Shown here: one piece after another, positions 42,903 through 50,879 of the stretch | Position numbering within the stretch: the first letter of the stretch is position 1 | How the letters are laid out: each line of letters begins with the position of its first letter | DNA from: Streptomyces sp. NBC_00708 | GTDB lineage: Bacteria > Actinomycetota > Actinomycetes > Streptomycetales > Streptomycetaceae | DNA length: 64,000 nucleotides | Assembly (NCBI GenBank): GCA_036226585.1 | Contig: CP108997.1 | Coordinates: 4,526,001 to 4,590,000 of the forward strand | Reading direction: 5' to 3' | The notes under the pieces: model-generated | What the model was told of the DNA's origin: nothing | What the model saw: only the letters and a program-made list of their open reading frames with translations | The model's database searches: none | Made by a program: the position numbers and the translations under genes

Positions 42903-44114
42903 CTACACCTGGCTGTAGCCGTCCAGGAAGCGGGCGATCCGGCCGATCGCGTCCGTCAGGTCCTCCGTCGAGGGCAGTGTCACCACGCGGAAGTGGTCGG
43001 GATCCGGCCAGTTGAAGCCCGTGCCCTGGACCACCATGATCTTCTCGGCCCGCAGCAGATCCAGGACCATCTGGCGGTCGTCCTTGATCTTGTACACCTT
43101 CGGGTCGAGCCGCGGGAAGAGGTACAGCGCCCCCTTCGGCTTCACGCAGGTCACGCCCGGGATCTGCGTCAGCAGGTCGTACGCCGCGTCGCGCTGCTCC
43201 AGAATGCGGCCGCCCGGCAGCACCAGGTCGTTGATCGACTGCCGGCCGCCCAGCGCCGTGGCGACGGCGTGCTGCGACGGCATGTTGGCGCACAGTCGCA
43301 TGTTGGCCAGGATCGTCAGCCCCTCGATGTACGAGGAGGCGTGCGCCTTGGGTCCGCAGACCGCCATCCAGCCCGAGCGGTACCCGGCCACGCGGTAGTT
43401 CTTGGACAGCCCGTTGAAGGTGAGCACCATCAGATCGGGGGCGATCGTGGCGGTGGGCGTGTGCGTGGCGCCGTCGTACAGGATGCGGTCGTAGATCTCG
43501 TCGGAGCAGACGACCAGGTTGTGCCGGCGGGCGATCTCCGTCAGCCCGCGCAGCATCTCGTCGTCGTAGACGGCGCCCGTCGGGTTGTTCGGGTTGATGA
43601 TCACCATGGCCTTGGTGCGGTCGGTGATCTTCCGCTCGATATCGGCGAGGTCGGGCATCCAGTCGGACTGCTCGTCGCAGCGGTAGTGCACGGCGGTGCC
43701 GCCGGCCAGCGAGACCGAGGCCGTCCACAGCGGGTAGTCCGGGGCCGGGACCAGCACCTCGTCGCCGTCGTCGAGCAGCGCCTGCATCGACATCTGGATC
43801 AGCTCGGAGACGCCGTTGCCCAGATAGACGTCCTCGACGTCCAGGTCGATGCCCTTGGTCTGGTAGTGCTGCATCACCGCCCGGCGCGCGGACAGCAGCC
43901 CCTTCGCGTCGCCGTAGCCGTGCGCCCCGGAGAGGTTGCGCAGGATGTCCTCAAGGATCTCGGGCGGGCACTCGAAGCCGAACGCGGCGGGGTTGCCGGT
44001 GTTCAGCTTGAGGATGCGATGCCCGGCCGCCTCCAGCCGCATCGCCTCCTCGAGCACGGGGCCGCGGATCTCGTAGCAGACGTTGGCGAGCTTCGTGGAC
44101 TGGATGACCTGCAT
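42903..44114 (-). CDS. Alanine-type PLP aminotransferase (AlaA-like)
   Basis: A 403-residue class I/II aminotransferase. The start MQVIQSTKLANVCYEIRGPV, LEEAMRLEAAGHRILKLNTG and the PLP-binding GNGVSELIQMSMQALLDDGD are followed by the aspartate INPNNPTGAVYDDEML, VVCSDEIYDRILYDG (PLP-pyridine Asp) and the Schiff-base Lys in FNGLSKNYRVAGYRSGW, with Arg in GTGFNWPDPDHFRVVTLP for the substrate carboxylate. Similar in length and block order to E. coli AlaA (glutamate-pyruvate transaminase). The start at 44114 is the usual one; GTG 44141 would add nine residues. Confidence 0.9.
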   Translation of the reverse strand: MQVIQSTKLANVCYEIRGPVLEEAMRLEAAGHRILKLNTGNPAAFGFECPPEILEDILRNLSGAHGYGDAKGLLSARRAVMQHYQTKGIDLDVEDVYLGNGVSELIQMSMQALLDDGDEVLVPAPDYPLWTASVSLAGGTAVHYRCDEQSDWMPDLADIERKITDRTKAMVIINPNNPTGAVYDDEMLRGLTEIARRHNLVVCSDEIYDRILYDGATHTPTATIAPDLMVLTFNGLSKNYRVAGYRSGWMAVCGPKAHASSYIEGLTILANMRLCANMPSQHAVATALGGRQSINDLVLPGGRILEQRDAAYDLLTQIPGVTCVKPKGALYLFPRLDPKVYKIKDDRQMVLDLLRAEKIMVVQGTGFNWPDPDHFRVVTLPSTEDLTDAIGRIARFLDGYSQV

Positions 44115-44426
44115 GTCAGCGAGCTTACGACTGTGTTTCACGGGTCGCCCGGCCTTTGCCCGCCGGTTGGTCCCCCCGGGTAGGGGCGCACGCCCGTGCG
44201 GGCTTTCATCGCCATGCGCCCGCCTCCCGCGAACCGTGGGAACGCCGGTCGCGGAAGGCGCGCGGCTTGGAATGGGGTGGCGCGGCGCTGTGACGGACCG
44301 GGACGGGTGAGATACGCCACGGAGCGGTGGCGTACGCGGGGGCCCGCCCGGGAAGGCGGACGGACCCCCGGGCGGTTTGCGCGGGGGCCGGCAGGGGGAG
44401 GCGGGCGCGGGGCGTTCGCGACGGGC
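44115..44426. other. Intergenic stretch between aminotransferase and NAT genes
   Basis: This 312-nt, very GC-rich region shows no supported gene, no clear long hairpin and no recognised operator. It is the leader side of the aminotransferase and the downstream side of the NAT gene. Confidence 0.4.
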
Positions 44427-45263
44427 TCAGCCGGGAAGCCGCGCGCCCTCCGGGAGCCGGAGCGCGAAGTCCTCCGCGAGCACGCGTGCCACCTCGGCGG
44501 TGTCCGCCAGCTCCCGCTTTCTCGCGGCGCCGCGATCGTGCGGCGTCACCACGAGCGTGCGGCCGGCGAGGGCCAGGTGGGCGCTCCCGGTGGTGCGCTG
44601 GACGTACAGCATGCGGGAGAACGGCGAGCGCGGATTGGTCGCGATGTGCCAGTTGATGACCTCGTAGTCGGGCGCTTCGAAGGGTTCCCGGGTGAACGCG
44701 TACTGCCTCTCCCACTCCCCGTCCCGCGTACGGGCCCGCAGCTCCCACAGGTCCAGCGGTCCGTCGTGCGGCAGCCGGACGAGCCGGTGGTGGCGCGGGG
44801 CGTCGCGCACCTCCGCGTCCGGCACCAGCGGGACCGGCTCCAGCAGCGAGCCGGCCCCCCCGAAGCCGACGTCGGCGAGATACGGGTCCGGCTCGCCCGG
44901 CACCCGGACCTCCATGAGCATGTGGGTGCGCGGCCGGACGTCCCCGGGGGCCGCGCCCAGCACCACCCGGGCGGCGAGCAGGGTGACCCCGAAGCCGAGG
45001 GCCCGCAGCGCCGCGGCGAACAGGGTGTTCTGCTCGTAGCAGTACCCGCCTCGGCCCCCTCGGACAATCTTGGCCTCCAGATCGGCGAGGGCGAGCGAGG
45101 GCACGGTGCCGAGGACGGGGTCCAGATTCTCGAAGGTGACGGCCAGTGCGTGCGCCCGGTGCACGGAACGCAGCACGGCGGCGGTGGGCCGGCGCTCCCC
45201 GCTCCAGTGGATGCGGTCGAGGTAGGCGTCGAGGTCGAGTGCGTGAGCGGCGTCGCTGGTCAT
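44427..45263 (-). CDS. Arylamine N-acetyltransferase
   Basis: A 278-residue NAT that transfers acetyl from acetyl-CoA to arylamines or hydrazines, or acts in amide-forming steps of secondary metabolism. The catalytic triad is visible: Cys in KIVRGGRGGYCYEQNTLFAA (the R-G-G-Y-C-x-E-x-N motif), His in RPRTHMLMEVRVPG, and Asp in YLADVGFGGAGS. N-terminal LDLDAYLDRIHWSGERRPTA and HALAVTFENLDPVLG are normal for the family. Single gene; 183 nt separate it from the plus-strand gene at 45448. Confidence 0.93.
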   Translation of the reverse strand: MTSDAAHALDLDAYLDRIHWSGERRPTAAVLRSVHRAHALAVTFENLDPVLGTVPSLALADLEAKIVRGGRGGYCYEQNTLFAAALRALGFGVTLLAARVVLGAAPGDVRPRTHMLMEVRVPGEPDPYLADVGFGGAGSLLEPVPLVPDAEVRDAPRHHRLVRLPHDGPLDLWELRARTRDGEWERQYAFTREPFEAPDYEVINWHIATNPRSPFSRMLYVQRTTGSAHLALAGRTLVVTPHDRGAARKRELADTAEVARVLAEDFALRLPEGARLPG

Positions 45264-45352
45264 GCGCCGACGCTATGCCGGGGCCCCGGTCCGCCGCCTC
45301 CGCCCGCAGCACGGGACGGGCGTGGTCCATCGGTCCTGGTCCTTTGGGCCTC

Positions 45353-45390
45353 TAAGGGCTGTCCCGCAATTCCTGGCGGGACAGCCCTTA
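45353..45390. repeat. 15-bp inverted repeat with IS-end-like core
   Basis: TAAGGGCTGTCCCGC (45353-45367) and GCGGGACAGCCCTTA (45376-45390) are perfect inverted repeats around 8 nt. It could terminate upstream transcription, but GGGCTGTCCCGC resembles the terminal repeats of Streptomyces IS elements; the two arms might be the abutted ends of a lost element or a very small MITE. Confidence 0.6.
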
Positions 45391-45447
45391 GCTCTGAAGT
45401 AGCTCAACACCGTTGAGCGCCGCGCCGCTTCGGGGCAGGGTCGGTAC

Positions 45448-45780
45448 ATGATCGGAAACGGGAAGAAGGACCTGGCCGTGATCGTGGTGCGGGACGCGGA
45501 CGCCGTGGTGGCCGCGCTGCGGGACGAGCTGGCGCGGGCGACGGACGAGGTGCGCCCCGGCCTGGAGCGGGCCCTCGCGCTGGCCGAGGCGCGGACCGGG
45601 GCGGCGGACGCGGAGCTGCGCGGGCGGTGGGCCGCGCGCAGGATCACGGCTGGCGGGTACAAGGGGCCTCTCGACTCCGTGGCGGCCGTGAAGGCGCTGC
45701 GGGAGGCCGAACCGGGGCTGAGCCTGCGGCAGGCCGTGCAGCTGTCGCGGGAGGCGACGGCGGTGGTCGGAAACGGGTGA
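45448..45780 (+). CDS. Conserved small hypothetical protein (L7/L12-C-terminal-like)
   Basis: A 110-residue protein (NGKKDLAVIVVRDADAVVAA, then LRDELARATDEVRPGLERAL and a C-terminal GGYKGPLDSVAAVKALREAE, PGLSLRQAVQLS). The C-terminal V-K-A-L-R-E-x-x-P-G-L-S-L-R-Q-A-V pattern resembles the ribosomal L7/L12 C-terminal fold seen in several stand-alone actinomycete proteins, though too little is conserved to be sure. No membrane segment or signal. Its function is unknown. A hairpin element precedes it. Confidence 0.65.
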   Translation: MIGNGKKDLAVIVVRDADAVVAALRDELARATDEVRPGLERALALAEARTGAADAELRGRWAARRITAGGYKGPLDSVAAVKALREAEPGLSLRQAVQLSREATAVVGNG

Positions 45781-45935
45781 ACGGTGCGGGGAGGGTCCCC
45801 CGCCTCCTCGCGAGCGGCCGGAATCCGCCCCTTGTGCGCCCCCTCTTCGTACGCCAACATGCGCATGTCAAACCGAAGGAACTTCGGTCGCAGAGGCCTG
45901 TCGTGCTCTGTTCCGTTTCAAGAGGGGACCCCCAC

Positions 45936-46835
45936 ATGAAAAAGCCTCTCGTCGGTGCGCTCTTCGCGGTGCTGCTCCTCGGAGCCGGCATCGCACCCGC
46001 GACCGCGGCCACGAGCCACGGCGCGGCACCGGCCGGCACGGTCGGAGCTGCGGCTCCGTCCGGTCACACCGCGGTCAAGGCCGAGAAGGCGATACGGGCC
46101 AAGGCGGTCAACTTCGCCGGGACCGTGGCGCTCAGCAACTGCTCCGGCTCGGTCGTCCGCACGCCCGCCTCGCAGCCGAGTGACCCCGCTCTGGTGCTGT
46201 CCAACGGGCACTGCCTGGAGACCGGCTTCCCGGCCCCCGGCGCAGTCGTGTTCAACCGCTCGTCCAGCCGCAGCTTCACCCTGCTCAACGCGTCGGGCAG
46301 CGGCGTCGGCACGGTCCGGGCCAGCAAGATCGCGTACGGGACGATGACGGACACCGACATCTCGGTGTACCAGCTGACCTCCACGTACGCCCAGATCGAG
46401 AGCCGCTACGGCATCAAGGCGCTGGAGCTGAGCACCACGCACCCCGTCGCGGGCACCGCGATCACCGTCGCGTCCGGGTACTGGAAGCGTCTGTACAGCT
46501 GCAACGTCGACGGGTTCGTCTACCGCCTCAAGGAGGGCGACTGGACCTGGAAGGACTCGGTCCGCTACACCTCCGCCTGCCAGACCATCGGCGGCACCTC
46601 CGGCTCGCCGGTGATCGACAACGCCACCGGCAAGGTCGTCGCCGTCAACAACACGGGCAACGAGGACGGCCAGCGCTGCACGGACAACAACCCGTGCGAG
46701 GTCGACGAGAGCGGGCAGGTGACGGTCCGCCAGGGCATCAACTACGCCCAGGAGACCTACGGCATCGCCGCGTGCATCGGCACCGGCAACGTCTTCGACC
46801 TGAACCGTGCGGGGTGTGCGCTGCCCAAGCCGTGA
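45936..46835 (+). CDS. Secreted trypsin-like serine protease
   Basis: A 299-residue exported protease. The N-terminal signal peptide is MKKPLVGALFAVLLLGAGIA with cleavage probably after ATA (near residue 25); a short pro-region follows. The catalytic triad is His in ALVLSNGHCLETG, Asp in TMTDTDISVYQLT and Ser in IGGTSGSPVIDNATGKVVAV (G-x-S-G-S-P). Cys pairs (SNCSGSVV/NGHCLE; YSCNVDG/TSACQTIGG) support disulphides in an extracellular S1-family enzyme. GAGGGG lies 9 nt upstream of ATG 45936. The frame opens further upstream (45627) but that stretch overlaps the preceding gene. A strong terminator follows. Confidence 0.93.
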   Translation: MKKPLVGALFAVLLLGAGIAPATAATSHGAAPAGTVGAAAPSGHTAVKAEKAIRAKAVNFAGTVALSNCSGSVVRTPASQPSDPALVLSNGHCLETGFPAPGAVVFNRSSSRSFTLLNASGSGVGTVRASKIAYGTMTDTDISVYQLTSTYAQIESRYGIKALELSTTHPVAGTAITVASGYWKRLYSCNVDGFVYRLKEGDWTWKDSVRYTSACQTIGGTSGSPVIDNATGKVVAVNNTGNEDGQRCTDNNPCEVDESGQVTVRQGINYAQETYGIAACIGTGNVFDLNRAGCALPKP

Positions 46836-46850
46836 CCCGGGGAACGTGAG

Positions 46851-46880
46851 CAGGGGCGGGGCCGGCGGGCCCCGCCCCTG
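46851..46880. terminator. Bidirectional terminator between the protease and DUF1206 genes
   Basis: CAGGGGCGGGGCC (46851-46863) and GGCCCCGCCCCTG (46868-46880) give a perfect 13-bp stem with a GGCG tetraloop between two convergent genes. Confidence 0.8.
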
Positions 46881-46897
46881 GTCGTGCGCCGCACGGT

Positions 46898-47761
46898 TCA
46901 GATCCTGCGCCACCGCGCGTTGGCGAGGGAGAAGAGACCGAAGGCGACCAGGCCGACGGCTATCAGGCCCAGCAGCCACGGGCCGGCCGGGGTCGCGCTG
47001 AAGGTCCGCAGGGTGTCGTCCATGCCCTTCGCCTCGCCGGAACGCGCCTTCACCGCCGCCGACACCGCGAAACCTCCGGCGACCGCGAAGACCAGACCCC
47101 GGCTGATACCGCCGAAGATCCCGGTGGTGTCCACGGCCCGCCGCACGGCCGGGGACATGTCGTCCATCCGCAGGTGCTTGTGGAACTTCCGCAGCGCCGC
47201 CCGGCCCGCGATCCACAGACCCGCACAGGCGATGCCCACACCGGCCGCGCCCACCAGCCAGCGCCCGCCCGGCAGGTCCAGCACCCGGGCCGTGACGTCC
47301 TGCGAGCGGGCGTCGCCCTTGCCGCTGCCGCTGCCCTTGTCGCCGGCCGCGAACGACAGCACCGAGTAGGCGACGAAGCCGTAGAAGACGGCCCGCCCGC
47401 CGGAGGCCAGCCGCTTGGTGGCCTTGTCCCCGTCCGGGCCCGCCGCGCCGAAGGCCGCCTCGGACAGCCGCCACAGGGCCATGCCCACGAGCGCGATGCC
47501 CAGGACCCACAGCAGGACGTGACCGAAGGGCTTCTGCGCGATCTCCGCGAGTGCCCCGCCCCGGTCCGCCTGCTTCCCGCCGCCGCCCTTGCCGTCGCTG
47601 TCGCCGCCGTTGAACGCGATGCGCAGGGCGAGGAGACCGACGAGGAAGTAGATGACCCCGCGTGCCACGAAGCCCGCGCGGCCGGCCGCTTCCACGGCGG
47701 TGCTGTTTCCCGCCTGCCGGGCCTTTCCCCGGCCCTTCGAGGCTGTCGCAGAGATATTCAT
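46898..47761 (-). CDS. DUF1206 membrane protein
   Basis: A 287-residue integral membrane protein with three repeated two-helix units, the DUF1206 architecture: repeat starts are VEAAGRAGFVARGVIYFLVG, KRLASGGRAVFYGFVAYSVL and VDTTGIFGGISRGLVFAVAG, each with a G-x-x-x-R-G/A turn before a helix, followed by the partner helices LLWVLGIALVGMALWRLSEA and VGAAGVGIACAGLWIAGRAA. Loops rich in Gly/Asp/Lys (SDGKGGGGKQADRGG) separate repeats. Function unknown. Convergent with the protease gene and 33 nt from the deacylase stop on its other side, on the same strand, so co-transcription with the D-amino-acid genes is possible. Confidence 0.85.
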   Translation of the reverse strand: MNISATASKGRGKARQAGNSTAVEAAGRAGFVARGVIYFLVGLLALRIAFNGGDSDGKGGGGKQADRGGALAEIAQKPFGHVLLWVLGIALVGMALWRLSEAAFGAAGPDGDKATKRLASGGRAVFYGFVAYSVLSFAAGDKGSGSGKGDARSQDVTARVLDLPGGRWLVGAAGVGIACAGLWIAGRAALRKFHKHLRMDDMSPAVRRAVDTTGIFGGISRGLVFAVAGGFAVSAAVKARSGEAKGMDDTLRTFSATPAGPWLLGLIAVGLVAFGLFSLANARWRRI

Positions 47762-47794
47762 GACACCCGGTTGCCCTGGCGGTGGCCGGGGAAA

Positions 47795-49405
47795 CTACGC
47801 CGAGGCCGCCGCCGAGCGCACCGAACGCCCCGCCAGCACCTGTGTACGCCTGCCGTCCTCGATCACGAAGCGGCCGTCGATCAGCACGTGCGGGATGCCC
47901 GTCGGCAGGGCGCGCGGCTCCTCGAACGTCGAGCCCGCCGCGACCGTCGCCGGGTCGAAGAGGACCAGGTCGGCGCGGTAGCCCTCGCGTACGAGCCCCC
48001 GGTCCGGGAGCCGCAGCCGGGCCGCCGGGCGGGAGGTGAGGTGGGCGACGCACTCCTCCAGGGAGAGGATGCCCAGTTCGCGTGCGTAGCGGCCCAGGTA
48101 GTGGGGAAAGGTGCCGTACGCGCGGGGGTGCGGCTTGTCGCCCTGGAGGATGCCGTCGCTGCCGCCGGTGTGCACGCGGTGGCGCATGATCTGCCGGACG
48201 TTCTCCTCGTGGCCCACGTGCTGGAGGATCGTCGTCCCGAGCCGGTCCTCCACCAGCAGCCGCCGCGCGGTCACCCAGGGTTCCTCGCCCCGCAGTTCCG
48301 CCGACTCGGCCACCGTACGGCCGACGTACCCGGCGAGGGCGGGGGCGCCGGTGCCGGAGATCTCGATGGTGTCCCACTCGATCGGCACCCCGTGGCAGCC
48401 GTCCGACCCGGTGATCTCCAGGTCGTGGCGGATGCGGGCTGCCGTGTCCGCGTCGGCCAGCCGGGCCAGGACCGCCTCGGGGCCGCCCTCGCTCGCCCAG
48501 CTGGGCAGCATGGCCACCAGGGTCGTGCAGCCCGGGGTGTACGGGTAGGTGTCGAGGGAGATGTCGGCGCCCGCGTCGAGCGCGTTGTCCAGGAGGGCGA
48601 GCAGATCGGGGGCGCGGCCCTCGTTGACCCCGAAGTTCATGGTGGCGTGGGCCAGGTGCAGGGAACAGCCCGCGCTGCGGGTGAGCCGCACCATCTCCTC
48701 GTACGCCTCCAGCGCGCCGGCGCCGTACGACCGGTGGTGCGGGCAGTAGTAGCCGCCGTGCGCGGCCACCACCCGGCAGAGCGCGGTGAGTTCGGCGTCG
48801 TCCGCGTACATGCCGGGGGTGTAGGTGAGGCCCGAGGACATGCCGACGGCGCCCTCGCGCATGCCCTGGTCGACGAGTTGGCGCATCCGGTCCAGTTCGG
48901 CGCCGGTGGCGGGCCGGTCGTCCCAGCCGACCGCGTACATCCGGACCGTGCCCTGCGGGATGAGGTAGGCGGCGTTGACGGCGATGCCCTGGCGGTCCAG
49001 ACGGTCCAGGTAGCCGCCGACGGTGCGCCAGTCGAAGTCGATGTCCTCGCCGTCGCCGTTCCACCCGGAGATGGAGCGGCGGACCTGGGCGAGCGTGCGG
49101 TCGTCGACCGGCGCGTACGACAGGCCGTCCTGGCCGAGGACCTCCAGCGTGACGCCCTGGGCGGCCTTCGCGCTGTGGTCGGGGTCCCGCAGCAGCGCCA
49201 GGTCGCTGTGGGCGTGCATGTCGATGAAGCCGGGGGACAGGGCGAGGCCGTCGGCGTCCACGGTGCGGGTCCCCGTGGGGCGGGGGCCGGGGGAGTCCTC
49301 GCGGTGGATCTCCGCGATGCGGCCGTCGGTGACGGCCACGTCGGCGCGGTAGGAGGGGGTGGCGGTGCCGTCGATGACGGCCGCGTCGCGGATGACGAGG
49401 TCCAT
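47795..49405 (-). CDS. N-acyl-D-amino-acid deacylase (amidohydrolase)
   Basis: A 536-residue zinc amidohydrolase that frees D-amino acids from N-acyl conjugates. The first metal motif is GFIDMHAHSDLALLRDPDHS (H-x-H), followed by VLGQDGLSYAPVDDRTL and GMSSGLTYTPGMYADDAELT, the D-aminoacylase stretch. HGGYYCPHHRSYGAGALEAY, SLHLAHATMNFG and HVGHEENVRQIMRHRVHTGG, ending in SDG, give the remaining His/Asp ligands. The N-terminal beta-sandwich begins LVIRDAAVIDGTATPSYRAD. It follows the D-serine-dehydratase-like gene by 34 nt on the same strand, fitting a joint D-amino-acid salvage route. Confidence 0.9.
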   Translation of the reverse strand: MDLVIRDAAVIDGTATPSYRADVAVTDGRIAEIHREDSPGPRPTGTRTVDADGLALSPGFIDMHAHSDLALLRDPDHSAKAAQGVTLEVLGQDGLSYAPVDDRTLAQVRRSISGWNGDGEDIDFDWRTVGGYLDRLDRQGIAVNAAYLIPQGTVRMYAVGWDDRPATGAELDRMRQLVDQGMREGAVGMSSGLTYTPGMYADDAELTALCRVVAAHGGYYCPHHRSYGAGALEAYEEMVRLTRSAGCSLHLAHATMNFGVNEGRAPDLLALLDNALDAGADISLDTYPYTPGCTTLVAMLPSWASEGGPEAVLARLADADTAARIRHDLEITGSDGCHGVPIEWDTIEISGTGAPALAGYVGRTVAESAELRGEEPWVTARRLLVEDRLGTTILQHVGHEENVRQIMRHRVHTGGSDGILQGDKPHPRAYGTFPHYLGRYARELGILSLEECVAHLTSRPAARLRLPDRGLVREGYRADLVLFDPATVAAGSTFEEPRALPTGIPHVLIDGRFVIEDGRRTQVLAGRSVRSAAASA

Positions 49406-49439
49406 GGGGCCTGGCCTTTCTCGGAGGGCTGGGCCCGGA

Positions 49440-50729
49440 TCAGAAGAACGTGCGGACGAAGTCCGTGACCGTGCCGTCCGCCTCCACGAGCGGGATCAGC
49501 TGCCACTTGTCGAAGCTCGTGCACGGGTGGGACAGGCCCATCCCCACCCAGTCCCCGACCTCCAGCCGGGCGCCGTCGTCCGTGCGGACCCAGGTGTGCT
49601 GGTCGGACAGGCCGGTCACGGTGATCCCGTCGGCAGGGCGCACCGAGCCGTCCCGGCCCGAGCGCACGACCTGCGCCTCGGGCAGGTCCAGGTCGTACGC
49701 CGCGTCCCGCTTGCCCGCGTTGAGGAACGCCTGCCCGGCCGACGGGCGCGACACCACCTGGGCCCACAGCCGGAACGCCGGCTGCAGCGCGCCCTCCTCG
49801 GGCACCCGGTTGAACGGGGTGAGGTGACGGTAGTGCCCGTCGTCGTGCGAGACATACGCCCCCGAGCGCAGCAGCTTGAGTACGGGGGCGGAGAGCTCGG
49901 GGATCTCGGCGAACACGTCCGCCACCGCGTCGAACCACGCGCTGCCGCCGGCGCTGATCACGATGCGCTCCCCGTCCCCCAGCGCTGCGAAGCGGCCCGC
50001 CGCGTCGAAGTCGGCGGCCAGCGCGACCAGCCGGCGCAGCCAGGCGCGGACCCGGTCGCCGGACGCCTCCGGCACCTCGCCCTCGTAGCCCGCCACGCCG
50101 GCCAGGCGCAGGGTCGCCGCCCCGGCCACAGCGTCGGCCACGGCCGCGCAGTCCGCCTCGGTCCGGGCGCCGGTGCGCGCGCCCTCGCCCGCGCCCAGCT
50201 CCACCACCACGTCGACCGGGCGGGAGGCGCCCGCCGCCCGCAGGGCCTCGTCCATCAGCTCGACCCCGCGCACGGAGTCCACGTAGCAGACGAAGGAGAA
50301 GTCCGGGTCGGCGTCCAGCTCGCCCGCCAGCCAGCGCAGCGCGGCGGCGTCGACCAGCTCGTTGGCGAGGAAGATCCGCCCGATCCCGAACGCGCGGTAG
50401 ACGCGCGCCTGGTGGGGGACGGCCGCCGTGATGCCCCACGCGCCGTGCTCCAGCTGGCGGGCGAACAGCTGCGGGGACATCGAGGTCTTGCCGTGCGGGG
50501 CGAACGCGAGGCCGTGGCGCTCGGCGTACGTCTCCAGGAGCGCGAGGTTGTGCTCCACGTTCTCGGCGGACAGGGCGAGCACGGGGGTGGTGAAACCGCC
50601 GTCGAAGAGGCTGCGGCGCTCGGCGGCCAGGGCACCGACGGTCAGGCCCTCGGCGTCGGGCGGGAGGCCCTTGAACCGGTGGTCGACCGGTTCGTCGGCG
50701 AGAGCGGTCACGTGGTGCGCGGCGGCCAT
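49440..50729 (-). CDS. D-serine dehydratase/deaminase-like PLP protein (DSD1/alanine-racemase fold)
   Basis: A 429-residue fold-type III PLP enzyme. The PLP Lys lies in HGLAFAPHGKTSMSPQLFAR (near residue 74), with FICY/VD strand FSFVCYVDSVRGVELMDEAL and VDVVVELGAGEGARTGARTE. The C-terminal beta domain contains LSDQHTWVRTDDGARLEVGD and VGMGLSHPCTSFDKWQLIPL; the H-P-C resembles the His-x-Cys zinc site of eukaryotic-type D-serine dehydratases. Such enzymes turn D-serine (or D-threonine and related) into ammonia and an oxo acid. ATG 50729 has GAGGAG upstream. Context (deacylase, RidA, DsdX-like permease) supports a catabolic D-amino-acid role. Confidence 0.85.
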   Translation of the reverse strand: MAAAHHVTALADEPVDHRFKGLPPDAEGLTVGALAAERRSLFDGGFTTPVLALSAENVEHNLALLETYAERHGLAFAPHGKTSMSPQLFARQLEHGAWGITAAVPHQARVYRAFGIGRIFLANELVDAAALRWLAGELDADPDFSFVCYVDSVRGVELMDEALRAAGASRPVDVVVELGAGEGARTGARTEADCAAVADAVAGAATLRLAGVAGYEGEVPEASGDRVRAWLRRLVALAADFDAAGRFAALGDGERIVISAGGSAWFDAVADVFAEIPELSAPVLKLLRSGAYVSHDDGHYRHLTPFNRVPEEGALQPAFRLWAQVVSRPSAGQAFLNAGKRDAAYDLDLPEAQVVRSGRDGSVRPADGITVTGLSDQHTWVRTDDGARLEVGDWVGMGLSHPCTSFDKWQLIPLVEADGTVTDFVRTFF

Positions 50730-50765
50730 GGGGTCTCCTCGGTCCGGATCCGGTCAGCGATGTGA

Positions 50766-50780
50766 TTGCAACATATGCAA
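50766..50780. promoter_or_regulatory. TTGCA-n5-TGCAA inverted repeat in divergent promoter
   Basis: TTGCA (50766-50770) and TGCAA (50776-50780) flank ACATA; a further TTGCGTATA follows at 50787. The region is strikingly AT-rich for this DNA and sits between the D-amino-acid genes (minus) and the PfkB-IclR operon (plus), so it is a plausible IclR operator. Confidence 0.5.
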
Positions 50781-50879
50781 CACCCATTGCGTATATCGCT
50801 CAGGGCTGTCTAACATCCGAGCCGACGCCCGGTCAATGGTGAGTGCCGGTGCCGCCGCCCGACTGCTGAGGAGCCCCGC

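Noticed and set aside
45918..49064. A 1048-codon open frame on the minus strand
   Set aside because: Shadow over the protease, DUF1206 and deacylase genes; the genuine frames carry the signal peptide, triad and metal motifs.
48637..50787. A 716-codon open frame on the minus strand spanning the deacylase and D-serine-dehydratase-like genes
   Set aside because: Out-of-frame shadow crossing two real genes; composition is Arg/Pro/Gly only.
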